Notes: a model not told the origin generated them from the sequence alone. A stretch of 64,000 nucleotides of DNA from Pseudocolwellia sp. AS88 (GCF_030551755.1 NZ_JAUPEC010000001.1:248001-312000); one strand, 5' to 3'. Shown: positions 16,363-25,871, numbered from the stretch's first letter. Translations and numbers: made by a program.

Positions 16363-17391
16363 TTAATCTCTTGGCGGTGGTTTATGCCCTAGAGGAGGAC
16401 CTTTTCTTCCATCAGGCCCGCCTGGAGGAGGTCCACCTGCATCAACAAACTCCCCATGAAGACAACCAATAAACAAGTTTTCGCTTGGGCTTGCTGCATG
16501 GTAATGATAGCCTCTTGTTTCATCCGTGTTTCCACGACATTCATCAAGTGTTTCTTCGTTACCTTGAGCATCTTTCATGACATATATGCCATAACCATCT
16601 ACAGCATAACCAATTAACGGCGCGTGTCCGTCTTCTGTTGTTACCGTATCGGTACAACCTGTGGTTGAATGATAATGATAACCTTGATGTAAATTAATGT
16701 GCCCACCACAATCATCAAAAGCTGCTATGGTATAACTGCCTAATATAGCTTGTATTGGTGCAGGACCCGATAGTTCAGTGCCATCGAGTGCAATTCCAAC
16801 CGTTCTCACACGGCCTGTTTTTTTTGCAGGAATTGGTGTTGTTGGAATAAGGTAAGTTAAGCTGAAGTCATCTTCTAAATAAGACAATTCACATTCAATA
16901 CAGTTTTGTTTGTATTGCTCCTCTACATCAGGTCGAGCAGCACCTGAACATGATGCTTTGGTGGCTGTGTAGCGAATCTTATTTGTTTTAGCATCGTAAA
17001 GTACCCACTTTTCATCACCGTAATATTCATCAAGACTTAAAATGAATTGTCCAGTGAGATCAACGAGATCACCTTTTCCTTCATTATTAAACCACTTACC
17101 AGAAACATCAGCCCCGTCTTCAGTAGACCTCGGACAAAAAGGACCTGGAACTCTGCCTGCTGGAGCACCAGAGGTGATGATTTCATAGCAGGTGGTTTTG
17201 GTGCCTTGGGCTGTTTCACAGTCTACAATTTTAGGTGTTTTTGTAAATGCACCTTTAGTGAAAAGCGATAAATCAATACCTAATTCAGAGGTTGTTGATG
17301 TTACTTCGGCTATTTCTGTTTTATTACAACCAGCTAAGGTGAAGATACAAATAGCAATCCCAGCTATTTGACTATGTTTAATTAGGTTCAT
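16363..17391 (-). CDS. YHYH domain lipoprotein
   Basis: A 342-residue lipoprotein (lipobox FTLAGC, Cys22). The YHYH domain covers roughly residues 195-320, with CGGHINLHQGYHYHSTTGC, the GYAVDGYGIYV block and a second RGYHYHAASPS motif. Several Cys pairs before it suggest a disulfide-bonded periplasmic or outer-membrane protein. The C-terminus is a low-complexity Gly/Pro tail (GGPPPGGPDGRKGPPLG). It lies convergent to the BaeSR operon that begins with another YHYH protein, and upstream of the small four-cysteine gene. The domain has no established activity; the paired His-rich motifs make metal binding an attractive but untested guess. The start is supported by AAGGA eight bases upstream. Confidence 0.85.
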   Translation of the reverse strand: MNLIKHSQIAGIAICIFTLAGCNKTEIAEVTSTTSELGIDLSLFTKGAFTKTPKIVDCETAQGTKTTCYEIITSGAPAGRVPGPFCPRSTEDGADVSGKWFNNEGKGDLVDLTGQFILSLDEYYGDEKWVLYDAKTNKIRYTATKASCSGAARPDVEEQYKQNCIECELSYLEDDFSLTYLIPTTPIPAKKTGRVRTVGIALDGTELSGPAPIQAILGSYTIAAFDDCGGHINLHQGYHYHSTTGCTDTVTTEDGHAPLIGYAVDGYGIYVMKDAQGNEETLDECRGNTDETRGYHYHAASPSENLFIGCLHGEFVDAGGPPPGGPDGRKGPPLGHKPPPRD

Positions 17392-17581
17392 CGGTTATTT
17401 CCTTATGATCTTTCACTGTTTTTTTATATTTAATTCAGTTAATTATTATTTAGATTAATGAATATTTAACAGACCAAATTAAGAATAAAGAGTTCAGGAC
17501 AAATAGCTATAAATATTTATTTGCGTGTTATGCAGCTAAATTAAACTTATTAAGTATGGTAGGTAATTTTATATCTTCAAT

Positions 17582-18457
17582 TTATTGAATAGGTAAATAA
17601 ATGTCAGTAACAGCTTCATTTTGGTTAACTGCAGGGAACATTTTTACGCGTTCAATAAAGCAAGGGAAGTCGCGCAATTGTTTCCCACTTTGCGGTAGCC
17701 ATTCGCTGTAAATCAAGTTGATCAATTCACCCAAGTTATCGTCACTTCCTGAATATCTTAGTACAGCACAATAACCTTCAGGTATTTCTTTGAGTTTCAC
17801 ACCGTGTTTATTTTCTTTTAAATTATTTTCTGATGTTAGATTTTTTTCAGTGATATTTGTCGCTATATCAAATTGATATTCGTCTTCAGGTGTTGTGTTT
17901 GGATCGTTATATAAAATATTATAAGTTTTACTGAGTCCAGGTGTAGTATGGTGTGCTTTTCGCCAATTAATAAAGCGTTTTATACTGGTATGTAAGGTTT
18001 GAGGTGAGCCTTTGTGGGATAAGCTAGCTATTTGGGTTTTCTCAAACCATTGTATTTTTACATCAGTAATTTGCGAAGATTTCATCGTTGAATTTTCTCT
18101 CTTTATATTTTCTGTAATAGGTGTCCAATTAGGTGACTTTTTAAATTGCGTTGGTGTTACTGAGAATAAACTTTTAAATGCTCTAGAAAAAGACTCTGTA
18201 TTTTCGAATCCTGCATCTAAAGCAATCTGTGTGATGGATAAATGGTGATAATAATATACTTGGTTAGCGGCTTTTTTCATGCGCTGTAATTTAATATATT
18301 GATAAACGGGTAAACCTACTTCAAGATGAAATAGTCTATGAAAATGATATTTAGATAAATGCTCTATTTTACAAAGTTGATCTAAAGCCAATTTTTGATC
18401 TAAATGTTTATCTATATAGTTACAGGTTTTATTAAAGTAGAGTTTGTTAGTATTCAT
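17582..18457 (-). CDS. AraC family regulator with GyrI-like effector domain
   Basis: A 291-residue Rob-like architecture. The N-terminal AraC/XylS double helix-turn-helix is at residues about 8-105 (LDQKLALDQLCKIEHLSKYHFHRLF, then ITQIALDAGFENTESFSRAFK). A GyrI/SOUL-like small-molecule-binding domain follows at about 130-290. Such fusions usually respond to amphipathic or toxic compounds and control efflux or detoxification genes. No efflux gene is adjacent, and its targets cannot be told from this window. It lies downstream of the alkaline phosphatase gene but is separated by an intrinsic terminator, so it is its own unit. Confidence 0.88.
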   Translation of the reverse strand: MNTNKLYFNKTCNYIDKHLDQKLALDQLCKIEHLSKYHFHRLFHLEVGLPVYQYIKLQRMKKAANQVYYYHHLSITQIALDAGFENTESFSRAFKSLFSVTPTQFKKSPNWTPITENIKRENSTMKSSQITDVKIQWFEKTQIASLSHKGSPQTLHTSIKRFINWRKAHHTTPGLSKTYNILYNDPNTTPEDEYQFDIATNITEKNLTSENNLKENKHGVKLKEIPEGYCAVLRYSGSDDNLGELINLIYSEWLPQSGKQLRDFPCFIERVKMFPAVNQNEAVTDIYLPIQ

Positions 18458-18551
18458 ATAATATTTTCAGAGATTTAAAAATGTTTTATTGACTTGATAA
18501 TGCCATAAACTATTAGACGTTACCTGACAGTTCTTGCTATTTTTAAGGTAT

Positions 18552-18584
18552 AAAAAAAGCTGAATATCTCTATTCAGCTTTTGA
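18552..18584 (-). terminator. Terminator of the TetR-EEP-alkaline phosphatase operon
   Basis: AAAAGCTGAATA-TCTC-TATTCAGCTTTT forms a 12-base-pair stem. On the minus strand it is followed by a T-run and it sits about 30 bases after the alkaline phosphatase stop. Confidence 0.88.
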
Positions 18585-18614
18585 ATTTGTAGCGAGTGTT
18601 TTACAAATTACAGA

Positions 18615-20000
18615 CTATTTATCACCTAATAATTTAAATATCTTTTTCGCAATATCTGTATTGTCTTGATAACCATTAAATAAATCTTTGTTACTACCCA
18701 TAGCAAAAACGGGAACATCTGCAGCTGTGTGCCCTGAAGATGTCCAACCTGTAAATGTACGGCCATTAATAATAAATTTAACCGTTTTATATATTTCTTT
18801 GTTTATGCTGATTTTTTCAGAAGCTTCAATATCAGTTATTGCTGTTACTTGAATATCTTTTAAGGTGTCGTTTTTAACACTAATGAGCTGAGTTACTTCT
18901 TCATTAGTCAAATCAAAGTTGAATAAAGAGCTAGCAAATTCTTTAGTAATATCATTATTTTCAAGTTTATTTGCTATTGATTGAGGTGATTGAGTCATGG
19001 TTCTTAAAACTTTTGGATCCCATTGAAAAACACCATCTACACCTAAGGTAACACCACCTGTACTGTGATCTGCTGTTATCACAACTAACGTGTCAGGGTT
19101 TTCTTTTACATAGGTTTCTAAGTATTCTAAGGTTTTAGCGAAATCATCCATTTCACCCATAGCTGAGGCTATATCGTTTGAATGACCAGCCCAATCAATT
19201 TGACTACCTTCAACTAAAAGAAAATATCCGTCTTCATTTTCTAAGTGTTTAGTGGCTGTTTTAGTCATAGCTGATAAACGATGCTTGTTGGTATCGTCTA
19301 ACGCCCAAGGTAAACCTTTATCACCAAATAAACCAAGAAGAGGTTTGTCTGTTGAAACGCTATCTAAAAGTTGATAACTATCTATATAGTTAAAGCCGTT
19401 ATCTTCAAATTCTTCTACTAAATTTCTATCTTCTCTGATAAAAAACTTCCAACCACCACCAAGATAAAGGTCTGCTTGAATTCCATTATCAATATAACTG
19501 TCGGCAATCGCATCGTAGTTATATCTGTAATCGTTATGAGATAAATAAGAGGCTGGCGTAGCATGATTAATTTGTGAAGTAACTACAACACCTGTTTTCA
19601 TTCCAAGACTTCTAGCACGCTCTAATACGGTTTCAACGTTTTGTTTATCCATATCTACAGCAACTGCGCCATTATATGTTTTAATTGCGCTTGAAAGGGC
19701 TGTAGCACTCGCCGCTGAATCGGTTACATAATTATGGTGTGTATCAGGGTAAGTACTGCTCATACCTACTAAATGTCTATCGAATACAGTGTTTTCAACT
19801 CGTGGAGTTGATGGATCATCTTTGAAATAACGATAAGCAGTAGTATAGGTTGGTCCCATTCCATCACCTACAATCATAATTATATTTTTAGGTGTTGAAA
19901 CTACCGGTGCAGGTTGTACTTCTTTTACAACTGTTCTTGTTTCTTTACCACATGACATGGTTAAACCAGCAATAGTTAACGCTATTAGTATTTTATTCAT
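18615..20000 (-). CDS. Lipoprotein alkaline phosphatase (PhoA family)
   Basis: Phosphomonoesterase of the alkaline phosphatase superfamily, 461 residues from the preferred ATG at 20000. A TTG at 20012 would add four residues, but the ATG starts a clean lipoprotein signal (MNKILIALTIAGLTMSC). Active-site signatures are IMIVGDGMG (metal Asp near 46), YVTDSAASATA with the nucleophile Ser95, ITADHSTGG and SSGHTAADVPVFAMG. It probably releases phosphate from nucleotides or other monoesters on the outer side of the inner membrane or at the cell surface. It is the last gene of the TetR-EEP-phosphatase operon, 24 bases after the EEP gene. Its regulation by a RutR-type repressor rather than by phosphate alone is an inference from gene order. 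Confidence 0.92.
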   Translation of the reverse strand: MNKILIALTIAGLTMSCGKETRTVVKEVQPAPVVSTPKNIIMIVGDGMGPTYTTAYRYFKDDPSTPRVENTVFDRHLVGMSSTYPDTHHNYVTDSAASATALSSAIKTYNGAVAVDMDKQNVETVLERARSLGMKTGVVVTSQINHATPASYLSHNDYRYNYDAIADSYIDNGIQADLYLGGGWKFFIREDRNLVEEFEDNGFNYIDSYQLLDSVSTDKPLLGLFGDKGLPWALDDTNKHRLSAMTKTATKHLENEDGYFLLVEGSQIDWAGHSNDIASAMGEMDDFAKTLEYLETYVKENPDTLVVITADHSTGGVTLGVDGVFQWDPKVLRTMTQSPQSIANKLENNDITKEFASSLFNFDLTNEEVTQLISVKNDTLKDIQVTAITDIEASEKISINKEIYKTVKFIINGRTFTGWTSSGHTAADVPVFAMGSNKDLFNGYQDNTDIAKKIFKLLGDK

Positions 20001-20024
20001 TAATGGATCCAATATATTTTAAGG

Positions 20025-21218
20025 TTATAGGCTGATATCAACCCAAACTAAACGATGATCTGAAGATGCAGCTCGATCTTTAATCAACCTAAATTGATCT
20101 TCTTCTGGTTGAGGCCAAAACACACCTGAGTTTATTACGGTAATAAAGTTCTTTGAAGGTAAAACATAATCTGCTCGCATACCCCAATGTGCAGTGTGAT
20201 TTTCACTGTAAGGGTTATCCAAATTATTAGCTTTGCCCCCATGGCTACTAGGCTTAGTATCTTGAACATTAGGGTGAGCTAATAAATTGGTTATACCTTG
20301 TTTAATAGCATCCCCATCAACATTTGAAGAGTTCTGATCACCCATAATAACAAAAGCACTCTCAGGTTTTATTCCACCTTTAACGCCGTTGTCGTCGTAT
20401 AAGTAATCACTTTTATTTGGTGTGATGTAATCAGTCCATAAGCGAATTTCATCGTGATTACGTTTACCGTTTCTATCTTCAGGACCATCAAAAACCGGAG
20501 GAGTTGGATGACTCGCTAGTAAATGAAGTGTTTTACCTCCAACTTTTACCGGAATATCCCAATGTGATTTAGAAGATAATCTAAAGTTGTTCCAAGCTTC
20601 ATCACTATACCAAGCTTTGCCTGTTTTAGGGTCAATAGGTTTTAAAGCATTTGGCATATCTTTCCATTTGAAATGTTGGAAAGTTCTAATGTCTTGTTCA
20701 TTAATTGGGTACTTTGATAGCAACGCCATACCAAAGTGACCAGGGAAATAGCCAAAACCATAAGTGTCATTAATAGGGTCACCATTTATTTTATCGTTAT
20801 TTAAATCGAACGGGGTAGGTACACCAGTATTAACGGAACCTTGATAAAAATAGGGGAAGTTTATTGCCTTTTGGCCTTGTTGGCTTTTATTCAAATATTG
20901 AGAAATGAACAATTTTAAAGCTTGGTGTGAGTCATTTTCACGGTCAAATTCATTTAATAAAATAATATCCGGGTTTACACGTTGAATAATTTCAGCAATA
21001 TTTCTTATTTGTTGATGATTGTTTTTTAATTGTGAACTTAATTCATTACCCTCAACTTTAGGTGTTTGACCTTTCACATAAGGAAGATAATTTAGCGCTT
21101 CCATACTAACATTGAATGTCGCTATACGAAGTTTTTGAGTTGCTTTGTTTTCGTTAGCCATGCTTAAACCTGTAGTGAGTAAAGTTATAAGAGATAACAG
21201 TAGAGTAATTATTTTCAA
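20025..21218 (-). CDS. Exported endonuclease/exonuclease/phosphatase (EEP) family protein
   Basis: A 397-residue protein with a signal peptide (MKIITLLLSLITLLTTGLSMA before NEN). It carries the DNase I-like fold signatures: LRIATFNVSMEAL near the start, DIILLNEFDREND (catalytic Glu), the IMGDQNSS metal-site motif and the C-terminal SSDHRLVWVDI. Members cleave phosphodiesters in nucleic acids, phospholipids or other esters, so a secreted nuclease or phosphodiesterase role is likely but the substrate is not proven. It sits between a RutR-like regulator (22 bases upstream) and an alkaline phosphatase (24 bases downstream), a natural order for turning external polynucleotides or nucleotides into nucleosides. 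Confidence 0.88.
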   Translation of the reverse strand: MKIITLLLSLITLLTTGLSMANENKATQKLRIATFNVSMEALNYLPYVKGQTPKVEGNELSSQLKNNHQQIRNIAEIIQRVNPDIILLNEFDRENDSHQALKLFISQYLNKSQQGQKAINFPYFYQGSVNTGVPTPFDLNNDKINGDPINDTYGFGYFPGHFGMALLSKYPINEQDIRTFQHFKWKDMPNALKPIDPKTGKAWYSDEAWNNFRLSSKSHWDIPVKVGGKTLHLLASHPTPPVFDGPEDRNGKRNHDEIRLWTDYITPNKSDYLYDDNGVKGGIKPESAFVIMGDQNSSNVDGDAIKQGITNLLAHPNVQDTKPSSHGGKANNLDNPYSENHTAHWGMRADYVLPSKNFITVINSGVFWPQPEEDQFRLIKDRAASSDHRLVWVDISL

Positions 21219-21239
21219 TGTTTTTCCTAAATTTTAAAG

Positions 21240-21923
21240 CTAATCTTTTTTAAGCCCACAACCGCGTAATATAAAGTCAGTTAAAAAGGCGGTAACACGA
21301 TCGCAATCTTCTTCTTCAAAATCAGCTTGATTCATTACTGTTAATATTTGATTGTCAAAATCAGCATAGTGTTGAGTGGTGGACCAAATCAGGAAGATCA
21401 GATGTACAGGGTCGACATCGTTCATCTCACCTTTATCAATCCAATGTTGAAATAAAGCGGTTTTATCTCTTACCCATTTACGTAGATAAGTGCGAGTAAA
21501 ATCTTTTAGGTGTTGAGCACCTTGAATAATTTCCATCGCATAAATTTTTGAAGCATCAGGTTCTTTAAAAGATAATTGAACTTTAGAAGCAATAAATTTT
21601 TCTATCGCTACAGCAGGACCGTGATCGGGATCAATATCACCAATGGCGTCATCCCACATCGCTAATGTTCTTTCTAATACAGCATGATAAATGTTTTCTT
21701 TATTTTTAAAATAATAAAGTACATTGGCTTTAGGTAACTTTGCGCGATCAGCAATGGCCTGTACAGTAGCTCCCTTATAGCCCTGAATGATAAATTCTTC
21801 TTGTGCGGCAGCTAATATTTTATCTTGGCTTTTTTCTCTAATACTGCCTTGTTTTGTAGTTTTGATATTCTGCTCTTTTTGTTGAAGGTGAGTTTGTTTG
21901 GTTAGTTTATTCTTTTCTCTCAT
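21240..21923 (-). CDS. TetR family regulator of the RutR type
   Basis: A pyrimidine-type repressor by similarity. The N-terminal helix-turn-helix is at about residues 32-78 (ATVQAIADRAKLPKANVLYYF). The C-terminal ligand domain contains DPVHLIFLIWSTTQHYADFD, nearly the same as in E. coli RutR, which senses uracil and thymine. A Lys/Gln-rich leader of about 28 residues precedes the domain. I prefer the ATG at 21923, which has GGAG 11 bases upstream; an ATG at 21947 would add eight residues but lacks a ribosome-binding site. It is the first gene of the operon with the EEP nuclease and alkaline phosphatase. Boxes close to the E. coli RutR operator at 22282, 26123 and 32852 make it the probable regulator of the nucleoside genes downstream. 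Confidence 0.87.
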   Translation of the reverse strand: MREKNKLTKQTHLQQKEQNIKTTKQGSIREKSQDKILAAAQEEFIIQGYKGATVQAIADRAKLPKANVLYYFKNKENIYHAVLERTLAMWDDAIGDIDPDHGPAVAIEKFIASKVQLSFKEPDASKIYAMEIIQGAQHLKDFTRTYLRKWVRDKTALFQHWIDKGEMNDVDPVHLIFLIWSTTQHYADFDNQILTVMNQADFEEEDCDRVTAFLTDFILRGCGLKKD

Positions 21924-22005
21924 ACTTTTGAATACTCCATTAATCAAAGTAACAGACTGAATACCTTTGTTTTTCTTATTATTTAACTACCATTTAACCT
22001 TATAG

Positions 22006-22021
22006 CTGACTATATGGTTTG
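22006..22021. promoter_or_regulatory. Weak RutR-like box before the TetR gene
   Basis: CTGACTATATGGTTTG matches 9 of the 14 fixed bases of TTGACCA-NN-TGGTCAA. Its position just upstream of the regulator start would suit autoregulation, but the match is marginal. Confidence 0.3.
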
Positions 22022-22281
22022 TTTATTAGCTATTACTTTTTAGCACTTCTACTATTTTAAAACAATTTAATGACAGAAATATTAATTTATTTTTGTATAA
22101 CTACGTGACTAATTTAACCCTTTAATAACTTTTAAACGAACAAGAGCATATTTATATCAAAATATTGTAGGTTATTGCCTAATAAATATCATTTTTTTAT
22201 TCATCTTGTTCTGAAGGTCTATTTTTGAGTAAGTGTTGAATAACCTATTTTGAATGGCATGAGAAAATTGACTTTAAGAAG

Positions 22282-22297
22282 TTGACCAGTTGGTTTA
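22282..22297. promoter_or_regulatory. RutR-like operator between the TetR operon and the TonB receptor
   Basis: TTGACCAGTTGGTTTA matches 12 of the 14 fixed bases of the E. coli RutR consensus TTGACCA-NN-TGGTCAA. It lies in the gap between the regulator's own operon and the receptor gene, but about 240 bases upstream of the best receptor promoter, so its direct effect is uncertain. Confidence 0.55.
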
Positions 22298-22524
22298 TTT
22301 AAAAATATTGTATCTTTAAGTATATTTTTTTGTTTTAAAAAATATTTTTTTAATATCGTAAATGAATTTTTAAATCATACTGTAATGATTGAAAAGTTAC
22401 TTCATCCGACTGAATTATAATAACTTTATTTTTTATTTTGATTTTTTTACATTGAAAAAGTAAAGTTGTTTTTATCTAAGTTTCAACTAGATATGAAAAC
22501 ATGTAATGAAAATGTAACGAAACT

Positions 22525-22553
22525 TTGCTTTAATCAGAGTCGAATCATATAAC
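22525..22553 (+). promoter_or_regulatory. Predicted sigma-70 promoter of the Oar-like TonB receptor
   Basis: TTGCTT and TATAAC hexamers are separated by exactly 17 bases, about 80 bases before the ATG. Confidence 0.55.
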
Positions 22554-22634
22554 AATAAAAATAAATATAACTATTTGCACAAGATTTTACATAAACATTA
22601 AAAAAACAAAATTTTAAACTTAAACAAGGATTAC

Positions 22635-25600
22635 ATGATGAAAGCTCATCGTATCTCAAAACTTACAGGTGCTGTAATACTAGCTCTTGGTTTGTCAACA
22701 TCAGCAATGGCTAATACGACATCTTCAGGTGTTAAAGGTCAAATAACAGGTCCAAATGGAAATCCAGCAGCAGGTACTGTTGTAACAATTACCCATGTAC
22801 CTTCAGGGTCAACTAAAACAACAGTTGTAAACGACTCAGGTAGTTTTTCTAGCCAAGGTTTACGTGTAGGCGGACCATACAAAATTGTAATTGATTCAGA
22901 TAAGTATGAAGATACTGAATTAAATGATATTTTCTTAACTTTAGGTGAATCATACCCAGTTGCAGTTGCATTAGAATCTGACGACATGGAAAAGATTGTT
23001 GTTACAGGCCGAGTAGTTAACAAAAACTATGGCAGCAACAGCCCAGCTTCAAACTTTAACTTAAAAGATCTTGAGCTAGCACCATCAGTAAGTCGTGACC
23101 TTAAAGATGTTATCCGTGTAGATCCACGTGTTTATATTAACGAATCTAGCTCAAACGCAATTGTTTGTGCTGGTGGTAACCCTCGCTTTAACAGTTTAAC
23201 TGTTGATGGCGCACGTATGAATGATAACTTTGGTTTGAACGGTAATGGTTACCCAACAGTACGTATTCCTTTTTCATATGATGCTATCGACCAAGTTGCT
23301 GTTGAATTAGCACCGTTTGACGTTCAATATGGTGGTTTTACTTCTTGTAACATCAATGCAGTAACTAAGTCAGGTAGTAATGAATTTAAAGGTAGTGTTT
23401 TTGCTGATTACTCAAGTGACTCTTTAAAAGGTGACAGTTTAGAAGGCGATGATATTGAAACAGGTAATTATAACGAAAAACGTTATGGTTTTAACCTAGG
23501 CTTCCCATTAATCGAAGATACACTATTCTTCTTTGCTGCCTATGAGAAATTAGATGGCGCGCAAATCATGCAATATTCTGCATTTGATAACGGCGCTATT
23601 TCACAAAGTGAAATTGATAATATCATCCAAATCTCTAAAGATAATTATAATTATGATCCTGGTACTATGGTTCCTAGTATCCCTGTTGATGATGAGAAAA
23701 TCTTAGTTAAATTAGATTGGAACATTAACGACCAACACCGTTTAAATTTTGTTTATAACTACAATGATGGTTTTGAAATTGGTCAATCAGATGAAGGTTC
23801 AACTCGATTATCTTTATCTAATCATTTTTATGAACGTGGTGCTGAATTTAATTCTTACGTTTCGTCATTATATTCAGATTGGACAGACAATTTTTCAACT
23901 GAAGTTCGTGTAGGCTATTCAAAACTAGATAACCGTCAAATTTCTTTAGACCAAGCAAGTGGTTTTGGTGAATTCAGAATTGAACGTCTTGGTGCTGCGA
24001 ATAATGTTTCTGTTTACTTAGGCCCAGATGATTCTCGCCAGTCAAATGAATTAAACTACGAAACGTTATCATTAAAACTAGCGGGTACTTACTACTTAGA
24101 TAATCATGAATTATATTTTGGTTACGAACGTGAAGAGTTAGACGTATTTAACTTATTCGTTCAGCATTCTCAAACTGAAACACGTTTCAACAATATTGAT
24201 GATTTCGAAAATGGTTTAGCTGATGATGTTTACTACGGTAATGCTAACTCACTTAACCCTGCTGATGCGGCTGGTGAATTCAGCTACGCATTAAATACTG
24301 TATATTTTCAAGATAAATTTGATTTAGAGTCTTACGATATTACTATCACTGCTGGTCTTCGTTATGACTGGTACACAAGTAATGACTTACCAAATTACAA
24401 CCCAAACTTTGAAGAAAGATATGGTTTTTCAAACTCTCAAAACTTAGACGGTATTGATTTACTTCAACCACGCTTGGGTTTAAATTGGACTGTTGATGAT
24501 CAATTAGAAGTACGCGCTGGTGTTGGTCTATATTCTGGTGGTAATCCAAATGTTTGGATTTCTAACAGCTATTCAAATGATGGTGTGCGTAACATTCAAG
24601 ATAGTTCTGTTAGAGATTCATATATCTTGGGCCCTGACGCTATTGCTTTCGACGGTACTGGACAAGCAGGTTACGATATTCCAGTTCAGTCAATTGAAGC
24701 AGTAAGTACAGGAACTGCAGATTCAAGTACAAACTCTACAGATCCTGATTTTGAAATTCCTTCAGAGTGGAAATATTCATTAGGTCTTACTTATGTGACT
24801 GAGTCAGAATATGTAATCACCGCAGATTACTTATTCACTGATAAGAAAGACTCAGCTATCGTAACAGATTTAGCAGCAGAGCAATTTGGTACAGCACCAG
24901 ACGGTAGACCGTTATATGATAGTGCTCGTGGTTTTGATAATGATTTCTATCTAACAAATGTTGATGGTGACGACGGTGAAACAACTGTAGTTTCATTAGC
25001 ACTTAGTAAAGAATACGAAAATGGCTTATCAGTAACGGCTTCTTATGCATATACAAATGCTAAAGATGTTCACCCAATGACAAGTTCTGTAGCGTTTTCT
25101 AATTACCACGGCATTGCGGTTTCTGATCCAACGTCTCCAGGTGTAGCAACATCTAATTACGAGATCCCTCATAGATTTACATTAAATGTAAATTACGCTA
25201 CAGAGTTCTTTGATGGCTTAAACACACAATTTAGTTTGTTCGGTCAAGCAATGCAGACGCATGGTTATGATTATAACTTCTCTAATGATTCAGATGGGTT
25301 TGGCTATAACGACACTAGCCGTCAGTTATTATACATACCAACTGAAAGTGATAGTTCAGTTGTATACGGTGCTGATTTTGATATAGATGCATTTAACAAC
25401 TTCATAGCTTCTGAAGGCTTAACACGTGGTCAAATTATTGATCGCAACAGCCTTGAAGGCGGTTGGTGGACTAAGTTCGATGTTCGTGTTGAGCAAGAAC
25501 TTCCTGGTTTCACTGCAGATCACAAAGCAAGCGCATACTTAGTTATTGAAAACTTTGGTAACTTGTTGAATGACGATTGGGGCGTATTGAAAGAAGGTAA

Positions 25601-25742
25601 CTTCTTACAAGGTGCTGTGGTAGCTGATATTACTGACTCAGGCCAATACTCTTATAACGAGTTTACTTCTCCAAGTGTATCAAGCAGACAAACTGATGCT
25701 TCACTTTGGGAAATCAGAGTTGGTGTTAAATACGAATTTTAA
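22635..25742 (+). CDS. Oar-like TonB-dependent receptor with carboxypeptidase-regulatory domain
   Basis: A 1035-residue outer-membrane protein. It has a signal peptide (AVILALGLSTSAMA), then a CarboxypepD_reg-like beta-sandwich at about residues 32-115 (GVKGQITGPNGNPAAGTVVTI), a plug domain at about 125-245 (LKDVIRVDPRVYINESSSN, FDVQYGGFTSCNINAVTKSG) and a beta-barrel ending in the outer-membrane signature GVKYEF. Receptors of this class import or bind large substrates with TonB energy. It faces the operon for a RutR-like regulator, a secreted nuclease/phosphodiesterase and an alkaline phosphatase, which suggests uptake of nucleic acid breakdown products. The substrate is inferred from context only. 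A strong terminator follows. Confidence 0.92.
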   Translation: MMKAHRISKLTGAVILALGLSTSAMANTTSSGVKGQITGPNGNPAAGTVVTITHVPSGSTKTTVVNDSGSFSSQGLRVGGPYKIVIDSDKYEDTELNDIFLTLGESYPVAVALESDDMEKIVVTGRVVNKNYGSNSPASNFNLKDLELAPSVSRDLKDVIRVDPRVYINESSSNAIVCAGGNPRFNSLTVDGARMNDNFGLNGNGYPTVRIPFSYDAIDQVAVELAPFDVQYGGFTSCNINAVTKSGSNEFKGSVFADYSSDSLKGDSLEGDDIETGNYNEKRYGFNLGFPLIEDTLFFFAAYEKLDGAQIMQYSAFDNGAISQSEIDNIIQISKDNYNYDPGTMVPSIPVDDEKILVKLDWNINDQHRLNFVYNYNDGFEIGQSDEGSTRLSLSNHFYERGAEFNSYVSSLYSDWTDNFSTEVRVGYSKLDNRQISLDQASGFGEFRIERLGAANNVSVYLGPDDSRQSNELNYETLSLKLAGTYYLDNHELYFGYEREELDVFNLFVQHSQTETRFNNIDDFENGLADDVYYGNANSLNPADAAGEFSYALNTVYFQDKFDLESYDITITAGLRYDWYTSNDLPNYNPNFEERYGFSNSQNLDGIDLLQPRLGLNWTVDDQLEVRAGVGLYSGGNPNVWISNSYSNDGVRNIQDSSVRDSYILGPDAIAFDGTGQAGYDIPVQSIEAVSTGTADSSTNSTDPDFEIPSEWKYSLGLTYVTESEYVITADYLFTDKKDSAIVTDLAAEQFGTAPDGRPLYDSARGFDNDFYLTNVDGDDGETTVVSLALSKEYENGLSVTASYAYTNAKDVHPMTSSVAFSNYHGIAVSDPTSPGVATSNYEIPHRFTLNVNYATEFFDGLNTQFSLFGQAMQTHGYDYNFSNDSDGFGYNDTSRQLLYIPTESDSSVVYGADFDIDAFNNFIASEGLTRGQIIDRNSLEGGWWTKFDVRVEQELPGFTADHKASAYLVIENFGNLLNDDWGVLKEGNFLQGAVVADITDSGQYSYNEFTSPSVSSRQTDASLWEIRVGVKYEF

Positions 25743-25770
25743 TTAAAACTTCGTAACTTAACCTCTTAAT

Positions 25771-25808
25771 AAAAGCCTTGAATAACTCTGTTATTCAGGG
25801 CTTTTTTG
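25771..25808 (+). terminator. Terminator of the Oar-like TonB receptor gene
   Basis: AAAAGCCTTGAATAAC pairs with GTTATTCAGGGCTTTT (one G-T pair) around a 3-base loop and continues into a T6 run. It begins 28 bases after the stop codon. Confidence 0.92.
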
Positions 25809-25871
25809 TTTTAAAGCGCTTTGAAATAGTCAGCAAGGTTAAAACTAAGTGTGCTGTTAATAAATACATTA

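Larger units (their letters stand above)
21948..22634. other. Intergenic region between the TetR operon and the TonB receptor gene
   Basis: A 687-base gap (711 from the preferred TetR start) without a gene. It is very AT-rich and carries the divergent control signals: a strong RutR-like box (22282-22297), a weaker one (22006-22021) about 60 bases before the TetR gene, and a well-spaced promoter for the receptor (22525-22553). No other structure stands out. Confidence 0.6.

Noticed and set aside
20001-20012. TTG at 20012 as the alkaline phosphatase start
   Set aside because: The ATG at 20000 begins a standard lipoprotein signal peptide, whereas the TTG only adds four residues.
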